Shown: positions 53,701 through 63,058, counted from the first letter of the stretch. The stretch: DNA of 64,000 bases from NORP309 sp964352735 (GCA_964352735.1 CAYGTC010000018.1:10314-74313); one strand, 5' to 3'. Notes: generated by a model not told the origin, from the sequence alone. Numbers and translations: made by a program.

Positions 53701-55715
53701 GGTACTTGGTTGCTGCCACTGTTATAACTCCAACCATCATCCCCCCAATGCCAATACCTCTGATTGTTTTCCCGAATCAATAAGACATCAACAGCATTCA
53801 AGTCAATTTTTTCTCCAGATTGATCAATGGCAATTAATTCAACTTCACTGTTTCCATTGGGACTGGCAAAATCTCTGTTATTGTCTAACCATGCTGGTCT
53901 GATACCTACTGCCTGAGGTTGTGGCCATACCAAATATTTGAACTGACGAGAAATAGGCCTTCCCCCTGATTCATAAACATTGACATGTGTGTTGATTTGC
54001 AAAGGGAAAGTGGCATTATTCCATTGATTCTTTAACTCAAGCTCAGCATAACCTTTTTCATTCAATTTTTTATCATCTATTTGGTAACTGAGTTGATAAT
54101 CCCCGTAGTTTTTAGCACCAAAAATATAACCGTCATAACCGTCAAATAAACGCGTTGCAGCACTGACATTCACTGATGCGTCATAGCGATTATTGGCCGC
54201 TGGCGCACCATATAAATAGTCACTTTGGATTTTAATCACGGGCTTTGCACTGGCGTTAAGATGTTCAGATCCGTTTGCACTGGTCAAATTCAGTTTTAAT
54301 CTTTCTGGTAAAAAGTCCTCAACCGAAAAATCATATTCAAAAACATCACTATTACCCAAAGTGGCGACCAATTGCCACTTTCCAGTCAAAGCATCTTTGG
54401 GCACAACAAAAGTGGTTTTATAAAACGCGCTGCTGTCGCCCTGCCAATCAAAACTTTTAAAAACACGGTTATCTGGTCGCTTAATGATGGCTTTTATTGG
54501 CGTTGCTTCAACCAACTTGCCATCATCGTTGCGTAGCAAAGCGTTGACATTTACAGTTTCACCAGGTCTATATAAATCTCTTGGGCCATAAAGAAACAAT
54601 TCTTGTGGTTTGTATTGGCGACTGGATAAATCAAAGGAGGATAAATCCATTTTGGCTTGTTTGAGGCGAATCAAATTAAAATGTTCGCCTTTTTGGGCAA
54701 TTAATAATTGTGCATTGGATAAATCTGGCGACCTGAATTCAACAAAACCATTTTCATCAGTTTGAGTGCCGAGTATTTCTGCCCCATTCTTGTCCAACAA
54801 TGTCACATCAACCCCAGCATAGGGTTTAGCATCGGGGATTTGATGGGTAAAAACAGTGAGCACATCCTTAAACATGCGACTGTGCACCCCAATGTCAGTA
54901 CTCATGAACCATGTTGATTCTATTTGATAAGAGTATTTATCAGCTGGCATCATGGTTACAAAGTACAAACCCGCTTTCTGCACTTGATCAATGTCAGCAA
55001 TCGACAAATTGTGATTTTCTCGTTTATTTTTTTCGGTATCCAAAGCAAATTGGCCTGTATAAGCCAGATCAGCAATTTTATTTAAATTTTCCAATGAGTA
55101 AATTTCATTACGATAGGACATCTGTAAAAATTGTGTGTATTTGCTTTGCTGTATTCGCCAAAATTTGACATCTACTGCTGATACATTAATGGCCTCAATG
55201 GGCAAGACATTGCTGTCACGCAATAACGTACTGCCTTGTGAAGTAAATTTGACCCTTTTTTCAGCATTTCGGGTATTAACGACAGATTGATAAGCTTTAT
55301 CAATTTGTTTGTTGTTGATTGAAAACAAAGATTTATCCACATCAACTTGATAAGAAGTCTCTGGCTCAATAAAAGGGAATGATAAAACCGTTCTATACTT
55401 ATTGAATATCCAATCACCAGTAACTTGTTTTTGTGCATGGCTGACACGGACCAATTGTGCAATATCTTGATTAACATTTATTGGCAATGACAAATTGACC
55501 TGAAGTGCTGGCCTGTTGTCATATAATCCTTCAGTAATACTGAGAACTTTGAATGGTGTCAATTCTGAATATTCAATGGCTTTTGAACTCGTGGTTGTAT
55601 TTTGACTTTTGCTTGCAACCTCAGTGATATTTTTGCCAACATCCACAGCATCATCTGGCTTATCCTGGCATGATGTTAAGCAAACAATAAACATCAAGAA
55701 ACATAGTTTTTTCAT
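50796..55715 (-). CDS. yfhM: Bacterial alpha-2-macroglobulin lipoprotein (YfhM type)
   Basis: This 1639-residue lipoprotein has a signal peptide with lipobox LTSC. Macroglobulin MG domains follow, with the MG1/MG2-like part and LYGPRDLYRPGETVNVNALL near 375. The thioester is intact in YPYGCLEQ (C1159 to Q1162), followed by an alpha-alpha toroid (thioester domain) with repeated W-L-T-S-Y-A-M-D-F-L-like helices, and a C-terminal receptor-binding-type domain ending Y-R-P-E-I-R-A-V-G-A. It traps proteases in the periplasm and is usually encoded next to PBP1C. Length matches E. coli YfhM (about 1650). Confidence 0.95.
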   Translation of the reverse strand: MKKLCFLMFIVCLTSCQDKPDDAVDVGKNITEVASKSQNTTTSSKAIEYSELTPFKVLSITEGLYDNRPALQVNLSLPINVNQDIAQLVRVSHAQKQVTGDWIFNKYRTVLSFPFIEPETSYQVDVDKSLFSINNKQIDKAYQSVVNTRNAEKRVKFTSQGSTLLRDSNVLPIEAINVSAVDVKFWRIQQSKYTQFLQMSYRNEIYSLENLNKIADLAYTGQFALDTEKNKRENHNLSIADIDQVQKAGLYFVTMMPADKYSYQIESTWFMSTDIGVHSRMFKDVLTVFTHQIPDAKPYAGVDVTLLDKNGAEILGTQTDENGFVEFRSPDLSNAQLLIAQKGEHFNLIRLKQAKMDLSSFDLSSRQYKPQELFLYGPRDLYRPGETVNVNALLRNDDGKLVEATPIKAIIKRPDNRVFKSFDWQGDSSAFYKTTFVVPKDALTGKWQLVATLGNSDVFEYDFSVEDFLPERLKLNLTSANGSEHLNASAKPVIKIQSDYLYGAPAANNRYDASVNVSAATRLFDGYDGYIFGAKNYGDYQLSYQIDDKKLNEKGYAELELKNQWNNATFPLQINTHVNVYESGGRPISRQFKYLVWPQPQAVGIRPAWLDNNRDFASPNGNSEVELIAIDQSGEKIDLNAVDVLLIRENNQRYWHWGDDGWSYNSGSNQVPVFNSVITIKKDTKTMVNLPLDFGNYRLEIRNQSQQLLSSYRFFSGWHWYGGNDNRAERPDEVSLAWQLDYLKADTEAELQITAPYAGTAVVTVESDHVLWKKSFAMDSQQQNILIPIDGNWKRHDLHTTVMVIRKGDMSRQHLPARSIGVIHMPFDRQDRKIDINIDHPQKMLPDSTVVVNLSINDYDANKPVYATLAAVDTGVLNVSNFDTPDPFEWFFAKRGYQAALRDIYGSIIALSDGKNAKQKFGGDQDLNRGGDAPSSEVQIVSYLSNKITFDDKGQAQVSIDVPYFNGELRLMALAFNDDQFSAKQSLMKVAAPVVISASMPRFMAIGDQSSATIDVHNTEKTEQSIVLNLSVDDALGSYQKQVNLTLAAQQKKILSVPLNALVHNGQGSITVIAQVEDGTTHEMYEMNKSWQLGIRPAFPAVTDSMTHVLTAGGRFDSNDGMLDKFDEKSLKSILKVSNTPVLNADEHFKDLIQYPYGCLEQTSSRAWPLLGIEESDYRLLGDDKGKKIFNERHQLIDGAISRILGMQRYDGSFGLWNNNSREEKWLTSYAMDFLLNAQKMGYGVPKSALDKAIKRMKSYIRSTQRVSSDLAQYLSHKGHYQLSYKAYAAYILASTKNISLQDVRQLYDKQHLQAKSALPLAHLAMALELMGDQRRANEAWLKAFDFSYETKGYLGDYGSQIRDLSQVARLSRESQLTGQLPKTGLELVSVILDELKNKRWLSTQERLSLFKLAKVLQSNKNVNDRWSLMLNRQNSEKPYQQANDFIKVWSDEEAKESFSVTNSSEKPLYVDLKVQGYLSKAEPSSNGIRITRHYYDTSGQKIDLKNIYSGDMLLVHVEVNLDKQNNHLPDTMLVELLPAGLELENQNLPHAMKITDLKIGKQFIHQWQRYNQVNHQEYRDDRFVTAFALSRYQPSHLFYLARAVTPGTYVVPPTLVEDMYRPEIRAVGATGPKMVIKE

Positions 55716-55772
55716 CGTTATTCTTCGTATTTTTCAATCAGCAAACATAATAACATACAAATATTGATATGT

Positions 55773-55797
55773 TTATGATCAGTTATGATCAATTATG
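55773..55797. promoter_or_regulatory. Tandem 10-bp repeats upstream of the macroglobulin gene
   Basis: TTATGATCAG, TTATGATCAA and a third partial TTATG follow each other with a 10-bp period, close to one helical turn. They lie 58-82 bp upstream of the yfhM start and about 160 bp before the MarR gene. The form suits a regulator binding one face of DNA. Confidence 0.35.
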
Positions 55798-55873
55798 GCA
55801 CATTAGTGACTTTTGCATAAATGGAATAAATCAGCCCGCAATCTTTTCTTTCAACAAACAATTTATTTTTAAC

Positions 55874-55902
55874 TTGACGAAAATTAACAAAAATGCAATA
55901 CT
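55874..55902 (+). promoter_or_regulatory. Predicted promoter of the marR-hutU-hutH operon
   Basis: TTGACG (55874-55879), a 17-bp spacer and AATACT (55897-55902) form a reasonable sigma-70 promoter about 50 bp ahead of the marR start codon. Confidence 0.5.
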
Positions 55903-55903
55903 T

Positions 55904-55925
55904 ATGCAATATGTTGCGCAATATA
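55904..55925. promoter_or_regulatory. Candidate MarR-type operator overlapping the transcript start
   Basis: TGCAATATGTTGCGCAATAT has a perfect TTGCGCAA core at 55914-55921 and repeats the TGCAATA word also present at 55894. It lies directly downstream of the -10 box, where a bound dimer would block transcription. MarR proteins often bind TTGC-type inverted repeats, so autoregulation is likely. Confidence 0.45.
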
Positions 55926-55954
55926 TTACATAAACCCCAGTACAGTATAAAATA

Positions 55955-56437
55955 ATGAATGATCACTTAGAAAATAAGATACCTCCACATTCATTCATCG
56001 GCAAACAAGCCGATGATTTAGGTCAATTACTGTATGTTCAAGTCAAACCCATTTATGAGTTGTTAGGCATCATTGTTCCAGTAAAATCTTGTTCAATCAT
56101 ACATTATCTACGCAATTCCAAAGGAGCATCATTGGTTGACTTGGCAAAAAAATTAAAACAGTCTCATCAACTGGTCAAACAAAAATTACCAAGATTACAA
56201 AAACTTGGACTGATCGAAATTGAACAAGACAGTCTTGATAAAAGAAGAAAAGTTTACCACTTATCAACACTGGGCAAAGAACAGGCAGAATTATTGAAGA
56301 AGCACTCATTGCAAAGCATTTATCAAGATTTATCTGATGAAATTGCAGCTGACCTCAATACCATATTAAGCGCCGCTATTAACAGTTTACAAAAGAAAGA
56401 CTTAATAAGTCGATTCACAAACAACAAAAGAGGATAA
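55955..56437 (+). CDS. MarR-family (winged helix) transcriptional regulator
   Basis: This 160-residue protein has the MarR wing arrangement: helices from about 20-55, a recognition part SLVDLAKKLKQSHQLVKQKL near 70-90, a beta-wing with D-S-L-D-K-R-R-K-V-Y-H-L-S near 105-117 (the D-x-R-x-[RK] wing motif), and a final dimer helix. It overlaps hutU by one base (TAATG). A TTGC-type palindrome at its promoter suggests autoregulation. Regulation of hut by MarR rather than the usual HutC (GntR) is unusual; the effector could be urocanate, by inference. Confidence 0.86.
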   Translation: MNDHLENKIPPHSFIGKQADDLGQLLYVQVKPIYELLGIIVPVKSCSIIHYLRNSKGASLVDLAKKLKQSHQLVKQKLPRLQKLGLIEIEQDSLDKRRKVYHLSTLGKEQAELLKKHSLQSIYQDLSDEIAADLNTILSAAINSLQKKDLISRFTNNKRG

Positions 56438-58128
56438 TGATGAATAACAGAAAAGACACATCTCGATTCATTAAAGCACCCACTGGCAGCACTCTCAATG
56501 CCAAATCTTGGTTGACCGAAGCACCATTACGTATGCTGATGAATAATCTCGATGCAGAAGTAGCAGAAAGACCCCAAGAATTGGTCGTATACGGTGGCAT
56601 AGGCCGCGCTGCCAGAAACTGGGAATGCTATGATCAAATCGTCGAGTCACTCAAATCACTGAATGATGACCAAACGCTGTTGGTTCAATCAGGTAAACCT
56701 GTTGGCGTTTTTAACACCCACAAAGATGCACCAAGGGTATTGATTGCCAACTCGAATCTGGTTCCCAAATGGGGCCACTGGGAACATTTCAATGAACTGG
56801 ATAAAAAAGGTTTAATGATGTATGGGCAGATGACCGCTGGTTCATGGATATACATTGGTTCACAAGGGATTGTTCAAGGCACTTATGAAACTTTTGTTGA
56901 AGCTGGAAGACAGCATTTTGCAGGCAATACTGCGGGTAAATGGATACTTACTGGTGGCCTTGGAGGCATGGGTGGCGCGCAACCTTTAGCCGCTGTAATG
57001 GCGGGGTACTCAATGATTGCAGTGGAATGTGATGAAACACGCATAGATTTCAGAATGAAAACAGGCTATGTTGATAAAAAAGCCCATTCAATCAAACAAG
57101 CCATGGAAATGCTTAAAAACGCACAGGATACCAATCAAGCCATATCGATTGGTTTATTGGGCAATGCTGCAGACATTTTTCAACAAATGTATGATGACGG
57201 GATAAGGCCTGATTTGGTGACTGACCAGACTTCGGCTCATGACCCTGTTAATGGTTACTTGCCGCAAAACTGGACTGTTGAGCAATGGAGACAAGAGGCA
57301 CAAAACAATCCAGGGTTGGTGACCAAAGAAGCGCGCAAGTCTATGAGAGCACAAGTCAAAGCCATGTTAGATTTTCATGGTGAAGGCATACCTACAGTCG
57401 ATTACGGTAACAACATCAGACAAGAAGCTTATAATGAAGGGTTAAAAAACGCTTTTAACTTTCCTGGTTTCGTGCCTGCTTATGTAAGGCCTCTGTTTTG
57501 TCGAGGCGTTGGCCCATTCCGTTGGGCCGCATTGTCTGGTGATCCTGAGGACATATACAAAACTGATGCCAAAGTAAAAGAAATCATTGCCGATGACCCG
57601 CATTTACATAATTGGCTGGACATGGCACGAGAACGCATCCAATTTCAAGGATTACCGGCTCGTATATGTTGGGTTGGTTTAGGAATGAGGGACAAACTGG
57701 GTTTGGCCTTTAATGAAATGGTTCGAAATGGAGAGTTATCAGCTCCGGTTGTTATTGGTAGAGATCACCTTGATTCAGGTTCCGTTGCCAGTCCCAACAG
57801 AGAAACCGAGAGCATGCGTGATGGATCAGATGCCGTATCAGATTGGCCTTTACTGAATGCCATGCTCAATGTTGCCAGTGGTGCAACATGGGTCTCATTA
57901 CATCACGGTGGCGGTGTTGGTATGGGTTACTCCCAACATTCAGGTGTCGTAATTTGTTGCGATGGCAGCTTAGAAGCTGATGAACGCATCAAAAGGGTGT
58001 TATGGAATGATCCTGCTACTGGCGTCATGCGTCATGCCGATGCTGGTTATGAAATCGCTCAAGAGTGTGCCAAAGCACACGAACTCAACTTACCTATGAT
58101 TAACAAAAAACAATCACAAAAATCATGA
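56437..58128 (+). CDS. hutU: Urocanate hydratase
   Basis: This 563-residue enzyme uses tightly bound NAD to hydrate urocanate to imidazolone propionate, step two of histidine degradation. Family-typical segments are VYGGIGRAARNW near 51, L-L-V-Q-S-G-K-P-V-G-V-F, TGGLGGMGGAQPLAAVMAG near 173, and GRDHLDSGSVASPNRETE near 445. The catalytic-type cysteine lies in ARICWVGLGMRDK near 410. Length is standard. Its first ATG overlaps the marR stop (TAATG), and an adjacent ATG gives a one-codon-shorter form. It overlaps hutH by 4 bp. Confidence 0.96.
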   Translation: MMNNRKDTSRFIKAPTGSTLNAKSWLTEAPLRMLMNNLDAEVAERPQELVVYGGIGRAARNWECYDQIVESLKSLNDDQTLLVQSGKPVGVFNTHKDAPRVLIANSNLVPKWGHWEHFNELDKKGLMMYGQMTAGSWIYIGSQGIVQGTYETFVEAGRQHFAGNTAGKWILTGGLGGMGGAQPLAAVMAGYSMIAVECDETRIDFRMKTGYVDKKAHSIKQAMEMLKNAQDTNQAISIGLLGNAADIFQQMYDDGIRPDLVTDQTSAHDPVNGYLPQNWTVEQWRQEAQNNPGLVTKEARKSMRAQVKAMLDFHGEGIPTVDYGNNIRQEAYNEGLKNAFNFPGFVPAYVRPLFCRGVGPFRWAALSGDPEDIYKTDAKVKEIIADDPHLHNWLDMARERIQFQGLPARICWVGLGMRDKLGLAFNEMVRNGELSAPVVIGRDHLDSGSVASPNRETESMRDGSDAVSDWPLLNAMLNVASGATWVSLHHGGGVGMGYSQHSGVVICCDGSLEADERIKRVLWNDPATGVMRHADAGYEIAQECAKAHELNLPMINKKQSQKS

Positions 58129-59651
58129 ATAAAATAACACTCGATAAAAAAGGTTTAACACTGAAACAACTCAGATCAATTTGGCAGGAGCCTTTACATT
58201 TTGCGCTGCATGAAGAAATGATGATTGGCATCAAAGCCTCCCGTCAAACAGTAGCCGACATTGCAAACTCAGATGAAACAGTTTATGGGGTCAACACTGG
58301 ATTTGGCCTACTTGCCAGCGAAAAGATTGCGCGCAATGACTTGGATACATTGCAACGTAATTTGGTGATATCACATGCCACAGGTGTTGGCAACCCAATA
58401 GATATTGACACCACTCGATTGATCATGATACTCAAAGCAGTCAGTTTAGCACAAGGGTATTCTGGCATACATCCACGCACCATTGAACTGTTAATTGAGA
58501 TGATCAATCATGAAATATATCCAGTCATTCCAGAAAAAGGCTCAGTAGGAGCCTCTGGTGATTTGGCCCCATTAGCACACATGAGCCTGGTCATGATTGG
58601 AATGGGTACGGCGTATTATAAAGGAAAGATCATTGATGCAAACTCAGCATTAAGCCAAGCAGGCCTTACACCCATAAAACTCGGGCCCAAAGAGGGTTTG
58701 GCGTTGTTGAATGGCACTCAAGTTTCAACAGCACTGGCGCTTAAGGGCTTATTTTTAACAGAAAATTGTTTAACTGCAGCCGTTTTATCTGGTGCTTTAT
58801 CGGTTGACGCTGCAAAAGGATCGCTCAAACCATTTGATGAAAGAATCCATCATGCCAGAGGTCAATTAGGTCAAATAAAACTCGCTAAAATCTACGCTGA
58901 TTTACTTAAAGATTCTGAAATAGTGGTTTCTCATGAGGATTGCGATCGCGTTCAAGACCCGTATTGTTTGCGATGTCAACCACAAGTCATGGGAGCGATT
59001 TGGGACTCAATCGAGTACACAGCCAGCAAACTATTGATCGAAGCCAATGCGGCGACCGATAATCCATTGATTTTTGCTGAGCAAAACGAGGTACTCTCTG
59101 GTGGTAACTTTCATGCCGAGCCAGTCGGATTGGTTGCAGATTTCATTGGTATTGGATTGGCAGACATGGCCAATATGTCAGAGCGAAGAATTGCCATGTT
59201 GATTGATCCACACATGTCCAGATTACCAGCTTTTTTGGTGCCAGATTCTGGTGTCAATTCCGGATTCATGATAGCTCATGTCACTGCGGCAGCCTTAGCT
59301 TCTGAAAATAAAACACTGGTACACCCTGCCACATGTGATACCATCCCAACTTCTGCCAATCAAGAAGATCATGTTTCTATGGCCACATTTGCTGCGAGAA
59401 AATTAACTGACATTGCTGAAAATACCGCCACAGTTATTGGCATCGAAATCATGGCTGCCTGTCAAAGTATTGATTTCCACAGTGACCTCAATACATCACC
59501 ACGTTTATATCAAGTCTATCAACAAGTCCGCAAACTTGTGCCATTTCTTGATAAAGACCGCTTGATGACAGATGACCTGCACAACCTTCGCAATATGGTA
59601 TTGAAGGGTGAATTTAATGTACATTTGCCAAATTTGTGCCCAAGCCATTAA
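58125..59651 (+). CDS. hutH: Histidine ammonia-lyase
   Basis: This 508-residue enzyme deaminates histidine to urocanate with the autocatalytic MIO group formed from A143-S144-G145 (VGASGDLAPLAHM). Other typical parts are YGVNTGFGLLA near 50, and the Q-x-x-Y region RVQDPYCLRCQPQVMG near 280. It overlaps hutU by ATGA, so both enzymes are co-produced. The next steps, hutI and hutG/hutF, are not in the window; formiminoglutamate must be handled by genes elsewhere. Confidence 0.96.
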   Translation: MNKITLDKKGLTLKQLRSIWQEPLHFALHEEMMIGIKASRQTVADIANSDETVYGVNTGFGLLASEKIARNDLDTLQRNLVISHATGVGNPIDIDTTRLIMILKAVSLAQGYSGIHPRTIELLIEMINHEIYPVIPEKGSVGASGDLAPLAHMSLVMIGMGTAYYKGKIIDANSALSQAGLTPIKLGPKEGLALLNGTQVSTALALKGLFLTENCLTAAVLSGALSVDAAKGSLKPFDERIHHARGQLGQIKLAKIYADLLKDSEIVVSHEDCDRVQDPYCLRCQPQVMGAIWDSIEYTASKLLIEANAATDNPLIFAEQNEVLSGGNFHAEPVGLVADFIGIGLADMANMSERRIAMLIDPHMSRLPAFLVPDSGVNSGFMIAHVTAAALASENKTLVHPATCDTIPTSANQEDHVSMATFAARKLTDIAENTATVIGIEIMAACQSIDFHSDLNTSPRLYQVYQQVRKLVPFLDKDRLMTDDLHNLRNMVLKGEFNVHLPNLCPSH

Positions 59652-59730
59652 ATGGTTAATAGTGTCCTTTTTATAAACACACAATCAAAGTCCATGGATG
59701 GACTCATTCAGCACAAACTCTTCTTAACAG

Positions 59731-59823
59731 ATGGATTTTATGAATATTGCCCTTTTTGATGCAATTCATAAGTTGGATAATGTTAAAATGCAAGGCTTAA
59801 TTGAATATCTCGGTATAAGCTAG
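59731..59823 (+). CDS. Possible short leader peptide upstream of the helicase gene
   Basis: An ATG frame of 30 residues (M-D-F-M-N-I-A-L-F-D-A-I-H-K-L-D-N-V, ending G-I-S) ends 7 nt before the helicase start. It has no good ribosome-binding site. It may be chance or the remains of an earlier helicase N-terminus. Confidence 0.2.
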   Translation: MDFMNIALFDAIHKLDNVKMQGLIEYLGIS

Positions 59824-59830
59824 AACATCC

Positions 59831-62800
59831 ATGTTAAAAATACCAATGGGTTTCAAAGGCCCTAAAGGACAAATCAACAAACGATTTTCTCCTGCACAAA
59901 TTTATCAAGCCATGCAACTGCTTTTGAATGATGGCTTAACGTCATGGCAACATAAAGAACAGGTAGAAACCATTCAAGCCACCGTAACAGACAACTCTAA
60001 TAAGCACCGAGTCAGTATTGGTTGGCCAATTGGCTATCTAGGCGACAATGAAACAGATGAATTTGATACCATTGGCAGTTGTAATTGTGCTCAGGAAAAA
60101 CCCTGTGTCCATTTAGCAGCATTGATGATTGAATCTAAAAGCAGACTGGACCAGCTACCTCCCTTTACTCAACAATTACAAGCCAGTCATGACATAGCCC
60201 AAACTTTTTCTCAATGGATGAGCAAGCAAGTTCATGATCCATATCCCAATATGGCAAGGCACCGTGTTGCTTATATCTTAGATTTCAATCAACAAACGCA
60301 AAAATTTGAGATTGCACTACACAAAGCCTACATCTCTACCGAAGACAGATACAGCATCAAAGCCCCCTTGCATACCGATTTATTGAGTAAAACTCCTTTG
60401 CCTAAGTTTGTCACATTGGCCGATCAAAAAATATTTCACCTACTCAACAAATCGCTGATTGGAAAACATCATCATTTTGTTTTAAAAGAAGATCGAGATC
60501 AAGAGGTTCTGAGAGAAATCATTATGACTGGCCGGTGTTTCTGGAAGGCCCTCTATCGCACGCCAATAGAATTCAATGAAGGCATTAATCTTGTCAGTCC
60601 CAGTGCAAAAAAACTGATCAATCATTTTTACTTTTCAGTTGCTGAAAATACCATCATGAGCACAACTGAGGCAAATGATTATCCCATAACAATTAACCCC
60701 AATCAAAAACTGACACCTCATTTACACCTGAACAGCCATGAAGTAACCGTTGATGTTGGAGATCAATATGATTTTGACTTTGATGTGGCCTATATCAGTT
60801 TTATATCAGGAAATCATGAGTTTACTTTTGCAGACTTATCATCAGCAAGAATTGTGCCCAACAGCCAAATATTGAGTCAAATGGCTGCTTATTTACGACA
60901 AATTGAAAACCTCGATTCTGTTTATGCACATTTCGAAAAGACCGTTTTACAATCGTTTCATCTGAATGATCGATTTGTTGATGCAGATTTGGGGCAACAT
61001 GCTTTGCTTTTGAGGGGTTTACAATTAGATGGCTGGAAAATCACCATTGATGATAATTTCAGATACAATCGTCAACAAGTCAATGACTGGTATGCGAATA
61101 TTGTCAAAGATGAAGTAAAAGATGATTGGTTTGACCTGGAGTTAGGCATCAAAGTTTCTGGTCAAGAAGTCAACATCTTACCCTATTTGGTCAAAGCGAT
61201 TAACTCAGGAAAGTGGCAACACAACAATGATCAAAACTTAAATCTCAAACTTGATGATGGCAGCAATATCAGTTTGGCCCAAGATACCATCAAACAAATA
61301 CTATCAACACTAACCGAACTGTATGATGATAAATCTTTGAGTTCCAACCAACAACTTAAGTTGTCTACAACACAATTAATACGGGTCAATCAATTACAAT
61401 CCGCTTTATCAAAAAAACACGATGCTCATGAAGCCTTACATGGTACTTTACAGATCAAAGGCGACCAATGGCTTCGTGAAAAAGCCAAACAACTGGCGGG
61501 TAATACCACACTTGAAATCGTTAAACAACCAAAAAATATTCAGGTAAAGCTGCGTGATTACCAGCAACTTGGATTATCCTGGTTACAATTTTTAAGCCAA
61601 CATCAATTGGGCGGTATATTAGCTGATGACATGGGTTTAGGTAAAACTTTACAAGTATTGGCACATATTTTGATGGAGAAAAACAATGATAGATTAAGCA
61701 ATCCTTGTCTTATAGTTGTACCGACCACTTTACTGAGTAATTGGCAAACAGAAATACAAAAGTACACACCCAACTTAAAGTCATTGGTATTAATGGGGAG
61801 TAAAAGACACAAGCTTTATGAGCAAGTCAAGCATTATGACATCATCATCACCAGTTATGGCATCATGAGTCGTGATACCAAACATTTGACTGCATTGCAA
61901 TGGCATTTTCTTATTCTTGATGAAGCGCAAACCATCAAAAATGCAAGAACCCAAGTGGCCAAAACAGCTTCTTCTTTGTCTGCTTATAATAGAATCTGTT
62001 TAACCGGTACACCCATAGAAAATCACTTGGGTGAACTGTGGTCACTGTTCAACTTCCTCATGCCAGGATTTTTAGGAACAAACAAACAATTTGAAAAAAT
62101 TTATCAAACCCCAATAGAACGGTTCAATGATGAAGAAAGGCAAGCCGACTTAAGTCAACGCATTTCACCGTTCATGCTTCGAAGAACAAAAGCTGAAGTG
62201 GCAAAAGAATTACCAGATAAAACTGAAATCGTCCAGATTATCGAACTCAATGAAGCACAAGCCAACCTTTATGAAACCATCAGATTGACCATGAGCGATG
62301 AAATCAAACAGGCCCTACAAAAATCACAAGGGACAGAAAATAAAATCATCATTGGCAATGCTCTGCTGCGCTTACGCCAAGTATGCTGTCATCCATCACT
62401 ACTTAAATTAACATCAATTGATGATAAACAGGAGTCTGCGAAACTCAATTGGCTAAAAACAATGCTGCCTAACATGATTGAACAAGGCCAAAAAATATTA
62501 CTTTTCTCTTCTTTCACCTCAATGTTAGATATCATTCAAGAGAATTTACAAACTTTAAAAATTGACAGCATCAAATTAACTGGTCAAACACCTGCCAATA
62601 AACGTGGACAACTGATTGATCAGTTTCAAAACGGTAAAATACCGGTATTTTTGATCAGCCTTAAAGCTGGTGGCGCAGGAATTAACCTCACTACAGCAGA
62701 TACAGTAATTCACTATGATCCATGGTGGAATCCAGCTGCTGAAGCACAAGCCAGTGATCGCGCCCACCGCATAGGCCAAGATAAAAATGTATTTGTTTAT

Positions 62801-62953
62801 AAACTCATCACCAAAGGAACTGTCGAACAAAAGATTCATCACTTACAAAAACACAAACATGATTTGGCTCAAGGCATTTTTGACAAACAAGCCAAAATAA
62901 GCAGTATATTAGATGAGGGCCAATGGCAAGATTTTCTAAAACCCATCGAATGA
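59831..62953 (+). CDS. SNF2-family DNA helicase/ATPase with SWIM zinc finger
   Basis: This 1040-residue protein has a SWIM-type C-x-C-x(n)-C-x-H site in the N-terminal part (SCNCAQEKPCVHLAALM near 88-104), a variable region of 450 residues, and the two RecA lobes at about 575-1035. Motifs are ADDMGLGKTLQ (I), LDEAQTIKNA (II), LTGTPIENHLGELWSLFNF (III), and Q-A-S-D-R-A-H-R-I-G-Q (VI). These ATPases translocate on double-stranded DNA; bacterial SWIM/SNF2 proteins lack a known single role (transcription recycling or defence have been proposed for some). It is followed by a strong terminator. Confidence 0.93.
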   Translation: MLKIPMGFKGPKGQINKRFSPAQIYQAMQLLLNDGLTSWQHKEQVETIQATVTDNSNKHRVSIGWPIGYLGDNETDEFDTIGSCNCAQEKPCVHLAALMIESKSRLDQLPPFTQQLQASHDIAQTFSQWMSKQVHDPYPNMARHRVAYILDFNQQTQKFEIALHKAYISTEDRYSIKAPLHTDLLSKTPLPKFVTLADQKIFHLLNKSLIGKHHHFVLKEDRDQEVLREIIMTGRCFWKALYRTPIEFNEGINLVSPSAKKLINHFYFSVAENTIMSTTEANDYPITINPNQKLTPHLHLNSHEVTVDVGDQYDFDFDVAYISFISGNHEFTFADLSSARIVPNSQILSQMAAYLRQIENLDSVYAHFEKTVLQSFHLNDRFVDADLGQHALLLRGLQLDGWKITIDDNFRYNRQQVNDWYANIVKDEVKDDWFDLELGIKVSGQEVNILPYLVKAINSGKWQHNNDQNLNLKLDDGSNISLAQDTIKQILSTLTELYDDKSLSSNQQLKLSTTQLIRVNQLQSALSKKHDAHEALHGTLQIKGDQWLREKAKQLAGNTTLEIVKQPKNIQVKLRDYQQLGLSWLQFLSQHQLGGILADDMGLGKTLQVLAHILMEKNNDRLSNPCLIVVPTTLLSNWQTEIQKYTPNLKSLVLMGSKRHKLYEQVKHYDIIITSYGIMSRDTKHLTALQWHFLILDEAQTIKNARTQVAKTASSLSAYNRICLTGTPIENHLGELWSLFNFLMPGFLGTNKQFEKIYQTPIERFNDEERQADLSQRISPFMLRRTKAEVAKELPDKTEIVQIIELNEAQANLYETIRLTMSDEIKQALQKSQGTENKIIIGNALLRLRQVCCHPSLLKLTSIDDKQESAKLNWLKTMLPNMIEQGQKILLFSSFTSMLDIIQENLQTLKIDSIKLTGQTPANKRGQLIDQFQNGKIPVFLISLKAGGAGINLTTADTVIHYDPWWNPAAEAQASDRAHRIGQDKNVFVYKLITKGTVEQKIHHLQKHKHDLAQGIFDKQAKISSILDEGQWQDFLKPIE

Positions 62954-63024
62954 TGTTCTATTTAGTACAATAAAAATCAAAACCTGAAATTAAAATAGAA
63001 TATATTCTTCATTTAATTCACCTA

Positions 63025-63058
63025 TAAAAACCCTGAAAAATAGTTTTCAGGGTTTTTA
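63025..63058 (+). terminator. Intrinsic terminator after the helicase gene
   Basis: AAAAACCCTGAAAA at 63026-63039 pairs perfectly with TTTTCAGGGTTTTT, leaving a loop of a few bases and a T-run at the 3' side. Confidence 0.85.
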
